A stretch of DNA of 64,000 nt from assembly GCF_019976755.1 (NCBI RefSeq), contig NZ_AP023441.1:5453501-5517500 (forward strand), written 5' to 3'. Shown piece after piece: positions 54,912-63,437 of this stretch. This DNA comes from Nostoc sp. MS1. Its GTDB lineage: Bacteria > Cyanobacteriota > Cyanobacteriia > Cyanobacteriales > Nostocaceae. The position numbers were made by a program, and so were the translations under genes. Within the stretch, counting starts at the first letter, position 1. The number at the start of each line of letters is the position of its first letter. Below the pieces are notes generated by a model that saw only the letters and a list, made by a program, of their open reading frames with translations, made no database searches and was not told where the DNA came from.

Positions 54912-57635
54912 TTACTGCTTAATATTCGTTCTTTTCAAACAATCCCTCAATTTCTCGCCCAGAAACTTAACGTTGGCTCTAAGTATATTATTGTGGTTGC
55001 CGGGAATATCGTGAACTTCAACTTCTGCTAGTCCTTGCCAACCTAATTTGCGATCGCCTGCCAGCCACAAAGGCTGCTCACTACTCCGAAACAGGGTGAT
55101 TTTACCTGAATATACCTGTGGGCAGTAGTTTTTAACAGCTTGTCTTTGAGTTGCAAACAAACTCATCTCCATAGGGCTGAGGTTGTATTGCACAGATACA
55201 TCCTTAGCATTATTTATACCTGAATCTTTCTGAATCTTGAGGATAAATTTCTGGATTTCTATAAGTAAATACTCCAATTTCTGCTGTAATTTAAGTCCTA
55301 AAAAGTTCCGCCAGTGACGAGAAATCCATTGAGGCAACGACTCATGGAAATAAGCTGAACTATAAGTATCAAACAACCCTAACAGCTCCACCTTTTCTCC
55401 TTGGTCTATCAGTTGTTGCGCCATCTCAAAAGCAATGACACCACCAGCAGAATAACCTGCTAGTAAGTAAGGCCCCTGTGGTTGGATAGTACGAATTTCT
55501 CTAACATAGTCAGATGCCATATCCTCAATTTTGGTATGGAAAGGTTTTTTCCCATCCAATCCGTGTGGTTGCAGGGCATAAACTGGTTGGTCGGCATCCA
55601 AATAACTCACTAAGTTATGGAAGGCGATAACATTACCATCCGCAGCGTGTATGCAGAATAGCGGTGGTTTCTTACCATTGGGTTGAATGGAAATAAGCGG
55701 TTCCCACAGTGTAGGCGATTCTTCCTGCTGGAGAATCTTGGCTATTTGTTCCACTGTTGGGGCTTGCAAGAAAGTTGATAGGGGAAGGCTTTTACCAAAT
55801 CTCTGCTCTAGTAGTGATAGTAAGCGCAAAGCAACGAGGGAATGTCCACCTAAATCAAAGAAATTGTCTTTAACACCAATGAAATTAATACCTAAAGCCT
55901 CTTGCCAAATCTGTGTTAACTTGAGTTCTACCTCGTTTGTTGGTGCGATAAAGTCTATTGCTAGTTCGGGGCGATTTTGTTCTGGTGCGGGTAAAGCACG
56001 GCGATCAACTTTACCGTTAGCTGTTAGAGGTAGAGATTCCAGCATGACAAAAGCTGACGGTATCATATAATCTGCCAATCTCTGCTTAAGAAAGCCTCGG
56101 AGTTCGGTAGTTGTGAGCGTTTGTCCTGCTTTTGGAACTATATAGGCGACTAACCGCTTATTATCTAGCTTATCTTCATGGGCTATAACTATGGTTGTCT
56201 GCACACCTGGGTGTAGCAATAGCTTCGCCTCGATTTCTTCTAACTCAATGCGGAAGCCACGAATCTTCACTTGCTGATCAAGGCGGCCGAGGAACTCAAT
56301 GTTACCATCGCTCAAGTAACGGGCTAAATCTCCAGTTTTATAAAGGCGTTCTGAGGAATTAAAAGGGTGAGGAATGAACTTCTGTGCTGTTAATTCGGGA
56401 CGATTGAGATAACCTCGTGCCAAACCAATACCACCAATGTGTAATTCTCCAGGTTCACCCACAGGTACAGGTTGTAAATCAGAGTCTAGGATATAAATTT
56501 CCGCATTAGCAATGGGGCGACCAATGGGAGCGGTGACATAATTTGTCTGGCGCTGGCACGTCCAAAAGGTGGCATCAATAGAGGCTTCTGTGGGGCCATA
56601 GCAATTATGCAGAACATTATCTAAGTTCAGACGAGCAAAAAAGCGATCTATGAGTTCGACTGTTAAAGCTTCACCACCACAGGTAATATGCTTGAGGCCT
56701 TGGCAGTTCTCAATCCCTTTCTCCTCCAGCAAAACACGCAGCATAGAAGGAACCATTGCCAAAACAGTAATTTGCTGTTCAATAATTGTCTTCACAAGAT
56801 AGGCGCTGTCTTGATGTCCACCTGAACGGGGCAATATTAACTGTGCGCCGAAGCATAACGGCCAAAATATCTGCCAGACAGAGGGGTCAAAGCTAAAAGA
56901 TATAGTTTGCAGGACTTTATCTGTATCAGTTAAACCAAAAGTTGTTTGCCGCCAGTGTAGTTGATTGCAAATACCACAATGGGGAATCATCACACCCTTT
57001 GGCTGTCCTGTAGAGCCAGAAGTGTAAATGACGTAGATCAGATTCTCTGGTGTTGTCCAATTTACAGGATTCTCCTGGCTATTGTGAGCGATTACTTCCC
57101 ACTCTGAGTCCACACAAACTACCTGCGTTTCATGAGTTGGTAGTTTACCCAGCAGTTTTTCCTGGGTGAGCATAACTGGTGTTTTTGTATCCTCTAAAAT
57201 GAAGGCTAACCGTTCTGGAGGATAAGCCGGATCTAAAGGTACATAAGCGCCACCAGCTTTGAGAACTCCTAGTATTGCTACTATCATCTCTAAGGAACGA
57301 TTCATGTAAATACCAACCAATATCTCAGACCCAACTCCCAATGTACGCAAGTGGTGTGCTAGCTGGTTTGCTTTTTGATTTAACTGTTGGTAAGTTAGTT
57401 CACTAGGTTTGTGGGGAACGGCGATGTGCGTAGCACGTTCTGTAAATTCGTTCTCGTCTAGATATACCACTGCAACTGCACCAGGAGATTTTTCTACCTG
57501 TGCCTCAAACATTTGATGAACACATAATTGAGTGTTATTAGTTTGCTGTAAAAGTAGTGTATGTTTAATAACATTGTTAGCGCTATCTACATTATTTTTG
57601 GACTGAGAGTATGATTGCTTGGTGTTAATTTGCAT
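54912..57635 (-). CDS. NRPS-like A-PCP-TE synthetase
   Basis: The protein is 907 aa with three domains. The adenylation domain (about 40-540) has VIYTSGSTGQPKGV, the A4/A5 motifs FDPSVWQ and NCYGPTEASIDATFW, YKTGDLARY and NGKVDRRALP. The carrier domain (about 565-635) has FFDLGGHSLVALRLL with the phosphopantetheine Ser. The thioesterase (about 650-900) has GYSAGGVIAFEMA, Asp in LLGLFDTYSSAYF and His in IPGNHNNIL. There is no condensation domain and no room for one. By alignment the specificity residues read D-P-W-S-I-C-C-I-D; the Asp implies an amino acid rather than a keto acid. The product is unknown. Confidence 0.92.
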   Translation of the reverse strand: MQINTKQSYSQSKNNVDSANNVIKHTLLLQQTNNTQLCVHQMFEAQVEKSPGAVAVVYLDENEFTERATHIAVPHKPSELTYQQLNQKANQLAHHLRTLGVGSEILVGIYMNRSLEMIVAILGVLKAGGAYVPLDPAYPPERLAFILEDTKTPVMLTQEKLLGKLPTHETQVVCVDSEWEVIAHNSQENPVNWTTPENLIYVIYTSGSTGQPKGVMIPHCGICNQLHWRQTTFGLTDTDKVLQTISFSFDPSVWQIFWPLCFGAQLILPRSGGHQDSAYLVKTIIEQQITVLAMVPSMLRVLLEEKGIENCQGLKHITCGGEALTVELIDRFFARLNLDNVLHNCYGPTEASIDATFWTCQRQTNYVTAPIGRPIANAEIYILDSDLQPVPVGEPGELHIGGIGLARGYLNRPELTAQKFIPHPFNSSERLYKTGDLARYLSDGNIEFLGRLDQQVKIRGFRIELEEIEAKLLLHPGVQTTIVIAHEDKLDNKRLVAYIVPKAGQTLTTTELRGFLKQRLADYMIPSAFVMLESLPLTANGKVDRRALPAPEQNRPELAIDFIAPTNEVELKLTQIWQEALGINFIGVKDNFFDLGGHSLVALRLLSLLEQRFGKSLPLSTFLQAPTVEQIAKILQQEESPTLWEPLISIQPNGKKPPLFCIHAADGNVIAFHNLVSYLDADQPVYALQPHGLDGKKPFHTKIEDMASDYVREIRTIQPQGPYLLAGYSAGGVIAFEMAQQLIDQGEKVELLGLFDTYSSAYFHESLPQWISRHWRNFLGLKLQQKLEYLLIEIQKFILKIQKDSGINNAKDVSVQYNLSPMEMSLFATQRQAVKNYCPQVYSGKITLFRSSEQPLWLAGDRKLGWQGLAEVEVHDIPGNHNNILRANVKFLGEKLRDCLKRTNIKQ

Positions 57636-57749
57636 CTGTATAAAATAAAAGAATTACTGTTTGTTGGAATTGGGTATTTAAAATTAAAAATTAATACTGT
57701 GTATATTTAAAAATTACTAGTATCTATAACTAAAAGTCAGAGATTAGCC

Positions 57750-58472
57750 TTAGTGTAGAAAGGGGCATGATAGATTTCTCTTAGAAAGTCTTTCATAGTC
57801 TAAATCTATACAACTTTCTTTTGTTATTTTCTCTCTAGCTAAAACCAACTCTTGATAAGCAGTTTTTAATCTTGTTTCATCTTTCGCTTCTTGCTGAAAA
57901 TGCTGTAAATAAGCTTCTAGATATTGAATACGTAAATGTAGATTGTCTGTATTCAGAAGAAAAGGTAGATCAGCTTCAACCATGAAACGTATAGCTAACA
58001 GGGGAATAGGGCTACGTAGAGGATAGAAATTTGGATTATGCAGTCCCCTAGTTGCTGTACGTTTGTGAAATTCTCCAATCATTAAACCTTTTTCCACAAA
58101 AAAGGGTTTGAGTTTTTGTTGAATATCATCAATGAGAGTGGCAGCATCATCCATATCAATATCAGGAAAGATGAGTAAAAAAGCTTTATTGATACAGGCT
58201 TTTTTATCGCGTGTTTCTATGTCTAGAAAGATATCTCTATGTTTGAATACAATATCCTCTACTTGTTTAGGTGCTAAATTTTTCACACGAATTACCGCCA
58301 TATGAATGCTATCTGACTTGACTGAGTAAGGGATAAAAGGGCATACAGAGCCACTTCTGCCTAAATCAGCATGAGGTTTTGCCAAAAAATTCTTTACCCA
58401 TTCCATCACTTCAACTAGATAAAGAATGTCTTGCTGAATCCGCTCAATCTCAAACAATGTATAAAGCTGCAT
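57750..58472 (-). CDS. VCPF-motif protein upstream of NRPS-like gene
   Basis: This 240-aa soluble protein is 114 bp upstream of the synthetase on the same strand. Its distinguishing segment is PHADLGRSGSVCPFIPYSVK, followed by MAVIRVKNL, FLLIFPDIDMDDAATLIDD and EFHKRTATRGLHNPNFYPLRS. A further Cys-Pro-Phe ends the protein (LSCPFLH). The LGRxGxVCPF pattern is one I associate with DUF6875, a family of unknown function that I recall next to biosynthetic genes; this should be checked. It probably works with the synthetase. Confidence 0.65.
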   Translation of the reverse strand: MQLYTLFEIERIQQDILYLVEVMEWVKNFLAKPHADLGRSGSVCPFIPYSVKSDSIHMAVIRVKNLAPKQVEDIVFKHRDIFLDIETRDKKACINKAFLLIFPDIDMDDAATLIDDIQQKLKPFFVEKGLMIGEFHKRTATRGLHNPNFYPLRSPIPLLAIRFMVEADLPFLLNTDNLHLRIQYLEAYLQHFQQEAKDETRLKTAYQELVLAREKITKESCIDLDYERLSKRNLSCPFLH

Positions 58473-58621
58473 ACTATTGTTGTAAAATGTATGTCTAAAT
58501 TCATATGAGACATTTTTACTAAAGAATTTGTAATCATCCGGAATTACTTGAAATAAAATACTCAGCAGTTAACTATTTTTTGGCGATCGCGTCATTAAAT
58601 CCTAAACATTCCCAGTCATCC

Positions 58622-59110
58622 TCAAGAGCGAATTGCCAAAGTGAGTGATGCTGATGCTGTAAGTGCTGCTGCTGCTCGAATATGGTTCCAGAAAGTCCAA
58701 TTATTTAGGTAGGTAGTCCATAACTGCACCCCATCAGCACTATCTGGTTTAATCAAGGCTAATGCTTCATTAAGTGGAACATTAAAGAAAATTGTTACAC
58801 TTAATGTACCTATGAGGTAGAGTAAACTACCTGTAATTAAATAGACAGCATTCGTTCGTTGCCACCTCAATAATGAGGAAATTAAAAGGAAAATACAAAT
58901 TCCACCTGTTCCCAAAAATACCGTCATAAAAAGTGGATTAATCACTGTAATATTAATCGACTGCATAGCCGCTATCCCCTGTGTCGGTTGAAGTCGAGCA
59001 AGAGCATTCATGACGAATGCAGAGAATGCGAAGAAAACGCCTGCCATTAGTCCACAACCTAATACTGCAAATAATTTCAAGATGAAAAATGAGTGGTCAA
59101 AGATTGCCAT
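58622..59110 (-). CDS. DUF1772 (anthrone-oxygenase-like) membrane protein
   Basis: The protein is 162 aa with four hydrophobic helices: LFAVLGCGLMAGVFFAFSAF, TVFLGTGGICIFLLISSLL, LITGSLLYLIGTLSV and the C-terminal AAALTASASLTLAI. Between helices it has FNVPLNEAL and WTYLNNWTFWNHIRA-like sequence, matching DUF1772, a family that includes fungal anthrone oxygenases. A 16-bp palindrome lies 29 bp upstream of the start. Confidence 0.82.
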   Translation of the reverse strand: MAIFDHSFFILKLFAVLGCGLMAGVFFAFSAFVMNALARLQPTQGIAAMQSINITVINPLFMTVFLGTGGICIFLLISSLLRWQRTNAVYLITGSLLYLIGTLSVTIFFNVPLNEALALIKPDSADGVQLWTTYLNNWTFWNHIRAAAALTASASLTLAIRS

Positions 59111-59138
59111 AAAACTATCTGTAAACAGCTTTTAAATA

Positions 59139-59154
59139 GTATTGTCAGCAATAC
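59139..59154 (-). promoter_or_regulatory. 16-bp palindrome GTATTG-TCAG-CAATAC
   Basis: The 6-bp arms are perfect and the position, 29 bp upstream of the DUF1772 start, fits an operator over its promoter. It is unlike the MarR and TetR sites nearby, so it would belong to another regulator. Confidence 0.5.
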
Positions 59155-59570
59155 AAAAATATTTATGCAAGAGGTCTATTTTGTAATCTATTTCTTGAGA
59201 TTGCTCGTTTAAACAATCTCAAGGGTAGTTAAAAATATTACACAATAAAAATCAATAAACCCCATAAAAGAACGGTCATCTAGGTAGTACTTATAACTGA
59301 ACCCATAGACTTTATCCTGGTAAATGAGCTATTACTAATTTAGCTTTTTTTGATAGATACTAAGCACCTATGCCTAGATCACTGTAAGCTCCAATTTGTC
59401 TACTATCTGTAGTAATAATTTGGTAACAGAGGTATAATCCTCAACTAATACTCGTAGAATAAGAGCGATCGCTCCTACCATATTTTCAAATATCGTTAAG
59501 TCGGTTTTCGTGCAAGTATAAAAATTTTTATTCGAGAGATGTGAGTAAAAAGCTTTAAGAAAAGCAAATA
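59155..59570. other. Divergent gap between DUF1772 and marR
   Basis: The 416 bp are A+T rich, with one GCGATCGC near 59466. They should contain the upstream part of both promoters. No gene, hairpin terminator or further TCGTAT-ATACGA site is seen. Confidence 0.4.
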
Positions 59571-59582
59571 GTGCAAGATGGG

Positions 59583-59595
59583 TCGTATCATACGA
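59583..59595 (+). promoter_or_regulatory. MarR operator 1, TCGTATCATACGA
   Basis: This 13-bp palindrome ends 2 bp before the preferred ATG of the MarR gene. It has the same arms as the site at 60090-60102. The embedded TATCAT could act as a -10 box, which would give a nearly leaderless transcript starting at the ATG. Confidence 0.75.
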
Positions 59596-59597
59596 AT

Positions 59598-60059
59598 ATG
59601 AGTGTACGTATTGAGCTTCTTCAGAGTTTGTTTGTTTCTGTCTCCAAGCTAACTCGCGCGTTCAAGGTAGCTGGAACGCGGACAAGTCATGCTGATGACT
59701 TAACGGGACTGGGTATTTCGGACACCGAGGCCCTAATTTTTATTGGCAGTCAGGAGAATTGCATTAATAGTGATATAGCGACTTATCTTGGCGTAGCTCC
59801 AACCACAGCTACTAGTATCATTGATCGATTGGTTCGTAAAGGTCTTGTCGAACGCAAACGTACAGAAGATAATCGTCGAGTCGTTAGGCTTGTCCTGACA
59901 CCGAACGGAAGTACAATGCGACAGGTCTTTATTGAGAAGCATTTAACAGACTGCCGACGGATGCTAGAGATGCTAACGGATGAAGAACAGCTTGTATTTG
60001 TGCAGTTATTTGCAAAGGTTGCTGAGGCTGTCGAGCAGAATCGAGCCTCAGACAGCTAG
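59598..60059 (+). CDS. MarR-family transcription regulator
   Basis: The product is 153 aa from the ATG at 59598; a GTG at 59571 would add nine residues and place the operator inside the coding region. The winged HTH reads NSDIATYLGVAPTTATSIIDRLVRKGLVERKRTEDNRRVVRLVLT, split here only for reading: recognition helix at TTATSIIDRLVRKGLVERK, wing at EDNRRVVRLVL. Flanking helices form the dimer. One TCGTATnATACGA palindrome lies just upstream and a second over the next promoter, so it probably represses both itself and the downstream unit. Confidence 0.9.
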   Translation: MSVRIELLQSLFVSVSKLTRAFKVAGTRTSHADDLTGLGISDTEALIFIGSQENCINSDIATYLGVAPTTATSIIDRLVRKGLVERKRTEDNRRVVRLVLTPNGSTMRQVFIEKHLTDCRRMLEMLTDEEQLVFVQLFAKVAEAVEQNRASDS

Positions 60060-60070
60060 TACCTAGTGTC

Positions 60071-60102
60071 TTGACAGATATTACTAATTTCGTATAATAC
60101 GA
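60071..60102 (+). promoter_or_regulatory. Promoter with MarR operator 2 over -10
   Basis: TTGACA (60071-60076), 16-bp spacer, TATAAT (60093-60098): both hexamers are perfect sigma-70-type consensus. The palindrome TCGTATAATACGA (60090-60102) covers the whole -10 box. A regulator bound there would block polymerase directly. Confidence 0.88.
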
Positions 60103-60139
60103 TTTTAGTAATATTATGTATGCAATAGCACGGGAGGCC

Positions 60140-60283
60140 ATGATGTCCAACATTGGTCTTATCGTTAGCACCTCATCTAGAATTGGTGCAGCGATCGCAC
60201 AGCGTTTCTTGGCACAAAGCTTTGTTATATGTAGTACATCACAACTACGTATATCATCGCCAAGTAATGAGGGTGGTATTTAA
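60140..60283 (+). CDS. 47-aa leader frame, SDR N-terminal relic
   Basis: The short frame begins with two ATGs, the first 2 bp after GGGAGG, the best ribosome-binding site in this area. It ends TAATG, so its stop overlaps the ATG of the methyltransferase. The first 30 residues (MSNIGLIVSTSSRIGAAIAQ, RFLAQSFVI) resemble the Rossmann start of a short-chain dehydrogenase, ALVTGASRGIGAAIAxRLAxxGF, after which similarity stops. It looks like the 5' end of a lost SDR gene whose promoter and translation signals now serve the methyltransferase. Confidence 0.6.
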   Translation: MMSNIGLIVSTSSRIGAAIAQRFLAQSFVICSTSQLRISSPSNEGGI

Positions 60284-61044
60284 TGGAAATCAAGCAACTA
60301 CAAAGGTACTTCAATAGCGCTTGGCTGAAGTTTAGTTTTGATACATTGTTTCGACTAGCTCGTGATCCTTGGCAGTACGTCAGTGCTTATGAGCAATGGA
60401 AGTATGAGCAAGAACTACAACTTCTACCATCCACATCTATTTTTCAAGCACTTGAATTAGGGTGTGCAGAAGGTATATTTACAGTTCAATTAGCTGCGCG
60501 TGTACAAAAATTGGTAGCGGCAGACATTTCACCGATTGCATTAATGCGGGCAAATCAGCGATGTGTTTTGCACCAATGTGAAAACGTCAAACTGATTCAG
60601 TTTGATATTACTCAGGATGAACTTCCATCGGAACGGTTTGACTTGATCATCTGTAGTGAAATCTTATACTATGTCGGCAATCAAACTATCCTACAAGAAG
60701 TTGCACAAAAGCTAGCTCAAGCACTCAAGCCCAACGGCTATCTATTGACTAGCAACGACTATCGAGTCAAAACGTCCCCACACAAAAGCGAAAACTTCAG
60801 TAACTCGCGCGTGTTTGGTGCGGAAGCCATCGGTGCAACCTTGTCTCAAACAAAATTACAACTAGTAAAAGTAATACGGACTCCGTTTCATTGCACTCAC
60901 TTATTTCAGCGTTCTTTATCGAGTAGCGAGTCTGTTGTGTTGCCAGAAATTGTCAGTTTTTCCCAGGCGGAAATTCCACAGCCGCAAAAGGGTTTATTTG
61001 ACTGGTTTTCGATTGCGGCGATCGCTAATGGGTGGCGAAGATAA
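60283..61044 (+). CDS. NodS-like SAM-dependent methyltransferase
   Basis: The protein is 253 aa. The SAM site is FQALELGCAEGIFTVQLAAR near residue 56, then VAADISPIALMRA, FDLIICSEILYYVG and LKPNGYLLTSND, a pattern close to NodS-type small-molecule methyltransferases. The first 45 residues (RDPWQYVSAYEQWKYEQEL) are the usual N-terminal helix of that group. Its ATG overlaps the stop of the 47-aa leader (TAATG), giving coupled translation from a promoter controlled by MarR. The substrate is unknown. Confidence 0.83.
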   Translation: MEIKQLQRYFNSAWLKFSFDTLFRLARDPWQYVSAYEQWKYEQELQLLPSTSIFQALELGCAEGIFTVQLAARVQKLVAADISPIALMRANQRCVLHQCENVKLIQFDITQDELPSERFDLIICSEILYYVGNQTILQEVAQKLAQALKPNGYLLTSNDYRVKTSPHKSENFSNSRVFGAEAIGATLSQTKLQLVKVIRTPFHCTHLFQRSLSSSESVVLPEIVSFSQAEIPQPQKGLFDWFSIAAIANGWRR

Positions 61045-61084
61045 TCCAAGTTTGATTGTTCGTTTAAATACTTTGTTATGTCTT

Positions 61085-61606
61085 TTATGGTTTCATCTCC
61101 ATCCACTGGGCAGCGTAAACCAAATCCCGCATAAAAGCGGTGAGGTCTAGCACAAATGATGCTGCACACAAAAACAGAACGGCACTACAGATTCCCAACA
61201 CCACCGGACGACGATATGTAAGCATTGCCGCCAGAGCTATTGAGCTAATAACAGCCCAAATTATTGCCAGCATTCGGAAATGTGCAACTGCCGGTTCAGA
61301 TCCATATCGATAAATCACCGTCTGACGAGCCAAGTCAAGATTGGTCTGTGCTGCTACTAAGTCAGCATTTAACTTTGCAGGAATGCCTACTCGATAACTG
61401 TAAGCTGCGGTGATCAGAGCGCCTCCCACAATCGTTAATACTAATGCACCTGCTAACCAGCCATGCCTATTTTTAATCCGCACACGATACCAAACAGACC
61501 AAGTGATAAAAGCCGCAACAGCGATAGTGATGATGTAAATGAGTAGATCACGACTCAATTCACTGTAGTAAGTACGAATGAGTAAATCAACATTCATAGG
61601 TTTCAA
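61085..61606 (-). CDS. Four-helix membrane protein, unknown
   Basis: The protein is 173 aa with four hydrophobic helices: LLIYIITIAVAAFITWSVWY, GWLAGALVLTIVGGALITAA, FRMLAIIWAVISSIALAAML and VVLGICSAVLFLCAASFVL. Helix two is followed by a soluble stretch of about 45 residues (LNADLVAAQTNLDLARQTV). I do not recognise it. A TetR-type operator copy lies 73 bp upstream, so it is probably part of the same regulon as the SDR gene. Confidence 0.65.
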   Translation of the reverse strand: MKPMNVDLLIRTYYSELSRDLLIYIITIAVAAFITWSVWYRVRIKNRHGWLAGALVLTIVGGALITAAYSYRVGIPAKLNADLVAAQTNLDLARQTVIYRYGSEPAVAHFRMLAIIWAVISSIALAAMLTYRRPVVLGICSAVLFLCAASFVLDLTAFMRDLVYAAQWMEMKP

Positions 61607-61678
61607 TCAGTATTTCTGGAAACAGATTTTGTAGCGATGCGATCGCCATTTAATCAACCGCATCGCTGATACTTTGGC

Positions 61679-61696
61679 TTACCTAAAATTAAGTAA
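61679..61696 (-). promoter_or_regulatory. TetR operator copy A
   Basis: TTACCTA-AAAT-TAAGTAA differs from the perfect palindrome at 62674-62691 by one base. It lies between the SDR stop codon and the membrane-protein start, in the promoter position for the latter. Confidence 0.72.
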
Positions 61697-61725
61697 CCTA
61701 TAAAGCAAATCAAACTCAGCCCCAA

Positions 61726-62631
61726 TTAATTCATTGCTTTAAAATCCTCGAATGGTGAAGCTTTTCGGCGACTCTTTGCAGCCGCTACATCACCCATTGG
61801 AAACATGCGAGACATCAAGGCATCCCAAGCACGGTCGGGTAAAAGGCGGCGAACCAAGGAGAAGATTTTTCCACTCAATCCCACTTGGTAACGAGTACGA
61901 GGACGACGAACAATAGCAGCTTCGACAATTACCTTAGCCACATCTGTTGGAGTTAGAATGCCCCAAGCATTACCAGCAAACATTTGTGCAATCTGCGCCT
62001 CAATGTTCTGCTTGAGTACTGCATACGGGCTATCACTTCCCCTTCGTGGCATAGAGACATAGAGTTTTTCTACAAATGGGGTACGGACTCCTGTTGGTTG
62101 AATTAAGACCACATCCACTCCAAAAGGTTTAACCTCATAACGTAGGGCATCCGTGAAGGATTCAACCGCATACTTGCTGGCATGATAAGCGCCATTACCA
62201 GGGGTTGTGAATGTACCCCCTATGGAGCCAACATTGATAATCCGTCCATATCCTTGCTCTCGCATTTCCGGCAGTACGAGTTGACACATCCGCAGTAAGC
62301 CAAACACGTTGGTTTCAAACTGGCGGCGCACATCTTCCATTGTCAACTCCTCTAAGGGGCCAATCTGGTTATAGCCAGCATTGTTAATCAAAACAGAAAT
62401 AGCACCGTGCTTGGCTTCTATGGTTTGCACAGTAGCCAGCATGGATGCTTCATCTGTGATATCCAATGGAAGAATGTAGCAACCTTTTGCAGCCAAATCG
62501 CCCAATGCTAGAAGATTTCGGGCTGTGGCATAAGTCGTAAATCCGGCTGATGCCAATGCAGTGGCTGTCACTTTACCAATTCCAGAGGAGGCTCCTGTAA
62601 CCAATGCAACTCTATATGGTGCTGCAATCAT
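61726..62631 (-). CDS. Short-chain dehydrogenase/reductase
   Basis: The protein is 301 aa. Cofactor motif VALVTGASSGIGKVTATALA at the N-terminus, NNAGYNQIG, then Ser in NVGSIGG and YHASK as catalytic Tyr/Lys. The C-terminal extension contains TPTDVAKVIVEAAIVRRPRTRYQVG, as in classical SDRs that act on hydrophobic alcohols or ketones. The TetR gene lies 78 bp upstream on the same strand, with an operator in between. Confidence 0.92.
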   Translation of the reverse strand: MIAAPYRVALVTGASSGIGKVTATALASAGFTTYATARNLLALGDLAAKGCYILPLDITDEASMLATVQTIEAKHGAISVLINNAGYNQIGPLEELTMEDVRRQFETNVFGLLRMCQLVLPEMREQGYGRIINVGSIGGTFTTPGNGAYHASKYAVESFTDALRYEVKPFGVDVVLIQPTGVRTPFVEKLYVSMPRRGSDSPYAVLKQNIEAQIAQMFAGNAWGILTPTDVAKVIVEAAIVRRPRTRYQVGLSGKIFSLVRRLLPDRAWDALMSRMFPMGDVAAAKSRRKASPFEDFKAMN

Positions 62632-62673
62632 TGCTGTAACCCTCTTTTGTAGTTTAATAACTAGATCAAGTAT

Positions 62674-62691
62674 TTACTTAAAATTAAGTAA
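62674..62691 (-). promoter_or_regulatory. TetR operator copy B (perfect palindrome)
   Basis: TTACTTA-AAAT-TAAGTAA lies between the TetR and SDR genes, 43 bp upstream of the SDR start. The arms recur at 61679 and 63322. Confidence 0.8.
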
Positions 62692-62708
62692 GTAAATAGA
62701 CAAAAAAA

Positions 62709-63296
62709 TTAACGACGGCGCATTCCATCCAGCAGTATGTCAATCACATCCTGAGCTAAAACTTGCTTAGGGATGTTCTTGTATCGGTGCATATCATGCA
62801 CTGTATCAATTAGGGATAGAAAAACGGTAGCCATAAGTTTGGCATCAACCAAGCGAATCTCTCCTCGCTCGTAAGCTTGTGTCAGAACTTGCCCTATTGG
62901 CTCTACCAGAGATGAATTTCCCAACTCATGAAGAGCGTGAGCATGTTCTGGAGACAGAGCAGGTAGATCCGATCGCGCCAGTCGAGTCATGTCGAGTGGA
63001 GGTTGTGAAAGTAGCCACTCTGCCATTTTGTTCAGTTGGCTAGATAAGTGGGGTTCGGCTTGTAAAATGGCACGATTCAGTCCTTGACCGTGACGCAGAA
63101 AACTGCGCTTAATCACCTCAAAGAATAACTGCTCTTTACCTTCGGGAAAATGATAGTAAAGTGCAGCCTGACGCACTTCAAACGCTTCTGCAATATCTCT
63201 CAAGGTGACTGCTGTGTAGCCTCGCTCACTAAATAAAGCTTCAGCCAGTTGCAGTACTTGCTCTCTAGATTTTCCAGTATTTGCTTTAGCGTTCAC
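62709..63296 (-). CDS. TetR-family repressor
   Basis: The protein is 195 aa. The N-terminal HTH is typical: REQVLQLAEALFSERGYTAV, TLRDIAEAFEVRQAALYYHF, followed by KEQLFFEVIKRSF. The C-terminal ligand domain (about 70-190) is not of a subgroup I can name. Three copies of TTACTTA/TAAGTAA palindromes lie upstream of this gene, the SDR gene and the membrane-protein gene, which makes autoregulation and control of both neighbours likely. Confidence 0.92.
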   Translation of the reverse strand: MNAKANTGKSREQVLQLAEALFSERGYTAVTLRDIAEAFEVRQAALYYHFPEGKEQLFFEVIKRSFLRHGQGLNRAILQAEPHLSSQLNKMAEWLLSQPPLDMTRLARSDLPALSPEHAHALHELGNSSLVEPIGQVLTQAYERGEIRLVDAKLMATVFLSLIDTVHDMHRYKNIPKQVLAQDVIDILLDGMRRR

Positions 63297-63321
63297 ACAT
63301 TCTCCACTTCAAACAATTAAC

Positions 63322-63343
63322 TTACTTAACTTATAGTAAGTAA
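63322..63343 (-). promoter_or_regulatory. TetR operator copy C
   Basis: TTACTTA-ACTTATAG-TAAGTAA has the same arms as copy B but an 8-bp spacer. It begins 26 bp upstream of the TetR start codon, the usual autoregulatory position. Confidence 0.72.
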
Positions 63344-63437
63344 TATAGCCAAAGCTTCAACAGCCGTCAAGAGAAAGTGCTAAGTTAATCTAGCAATCAG
63401 TGCAAATATACTATATTGTTCCCTGGCCCCTACCATA

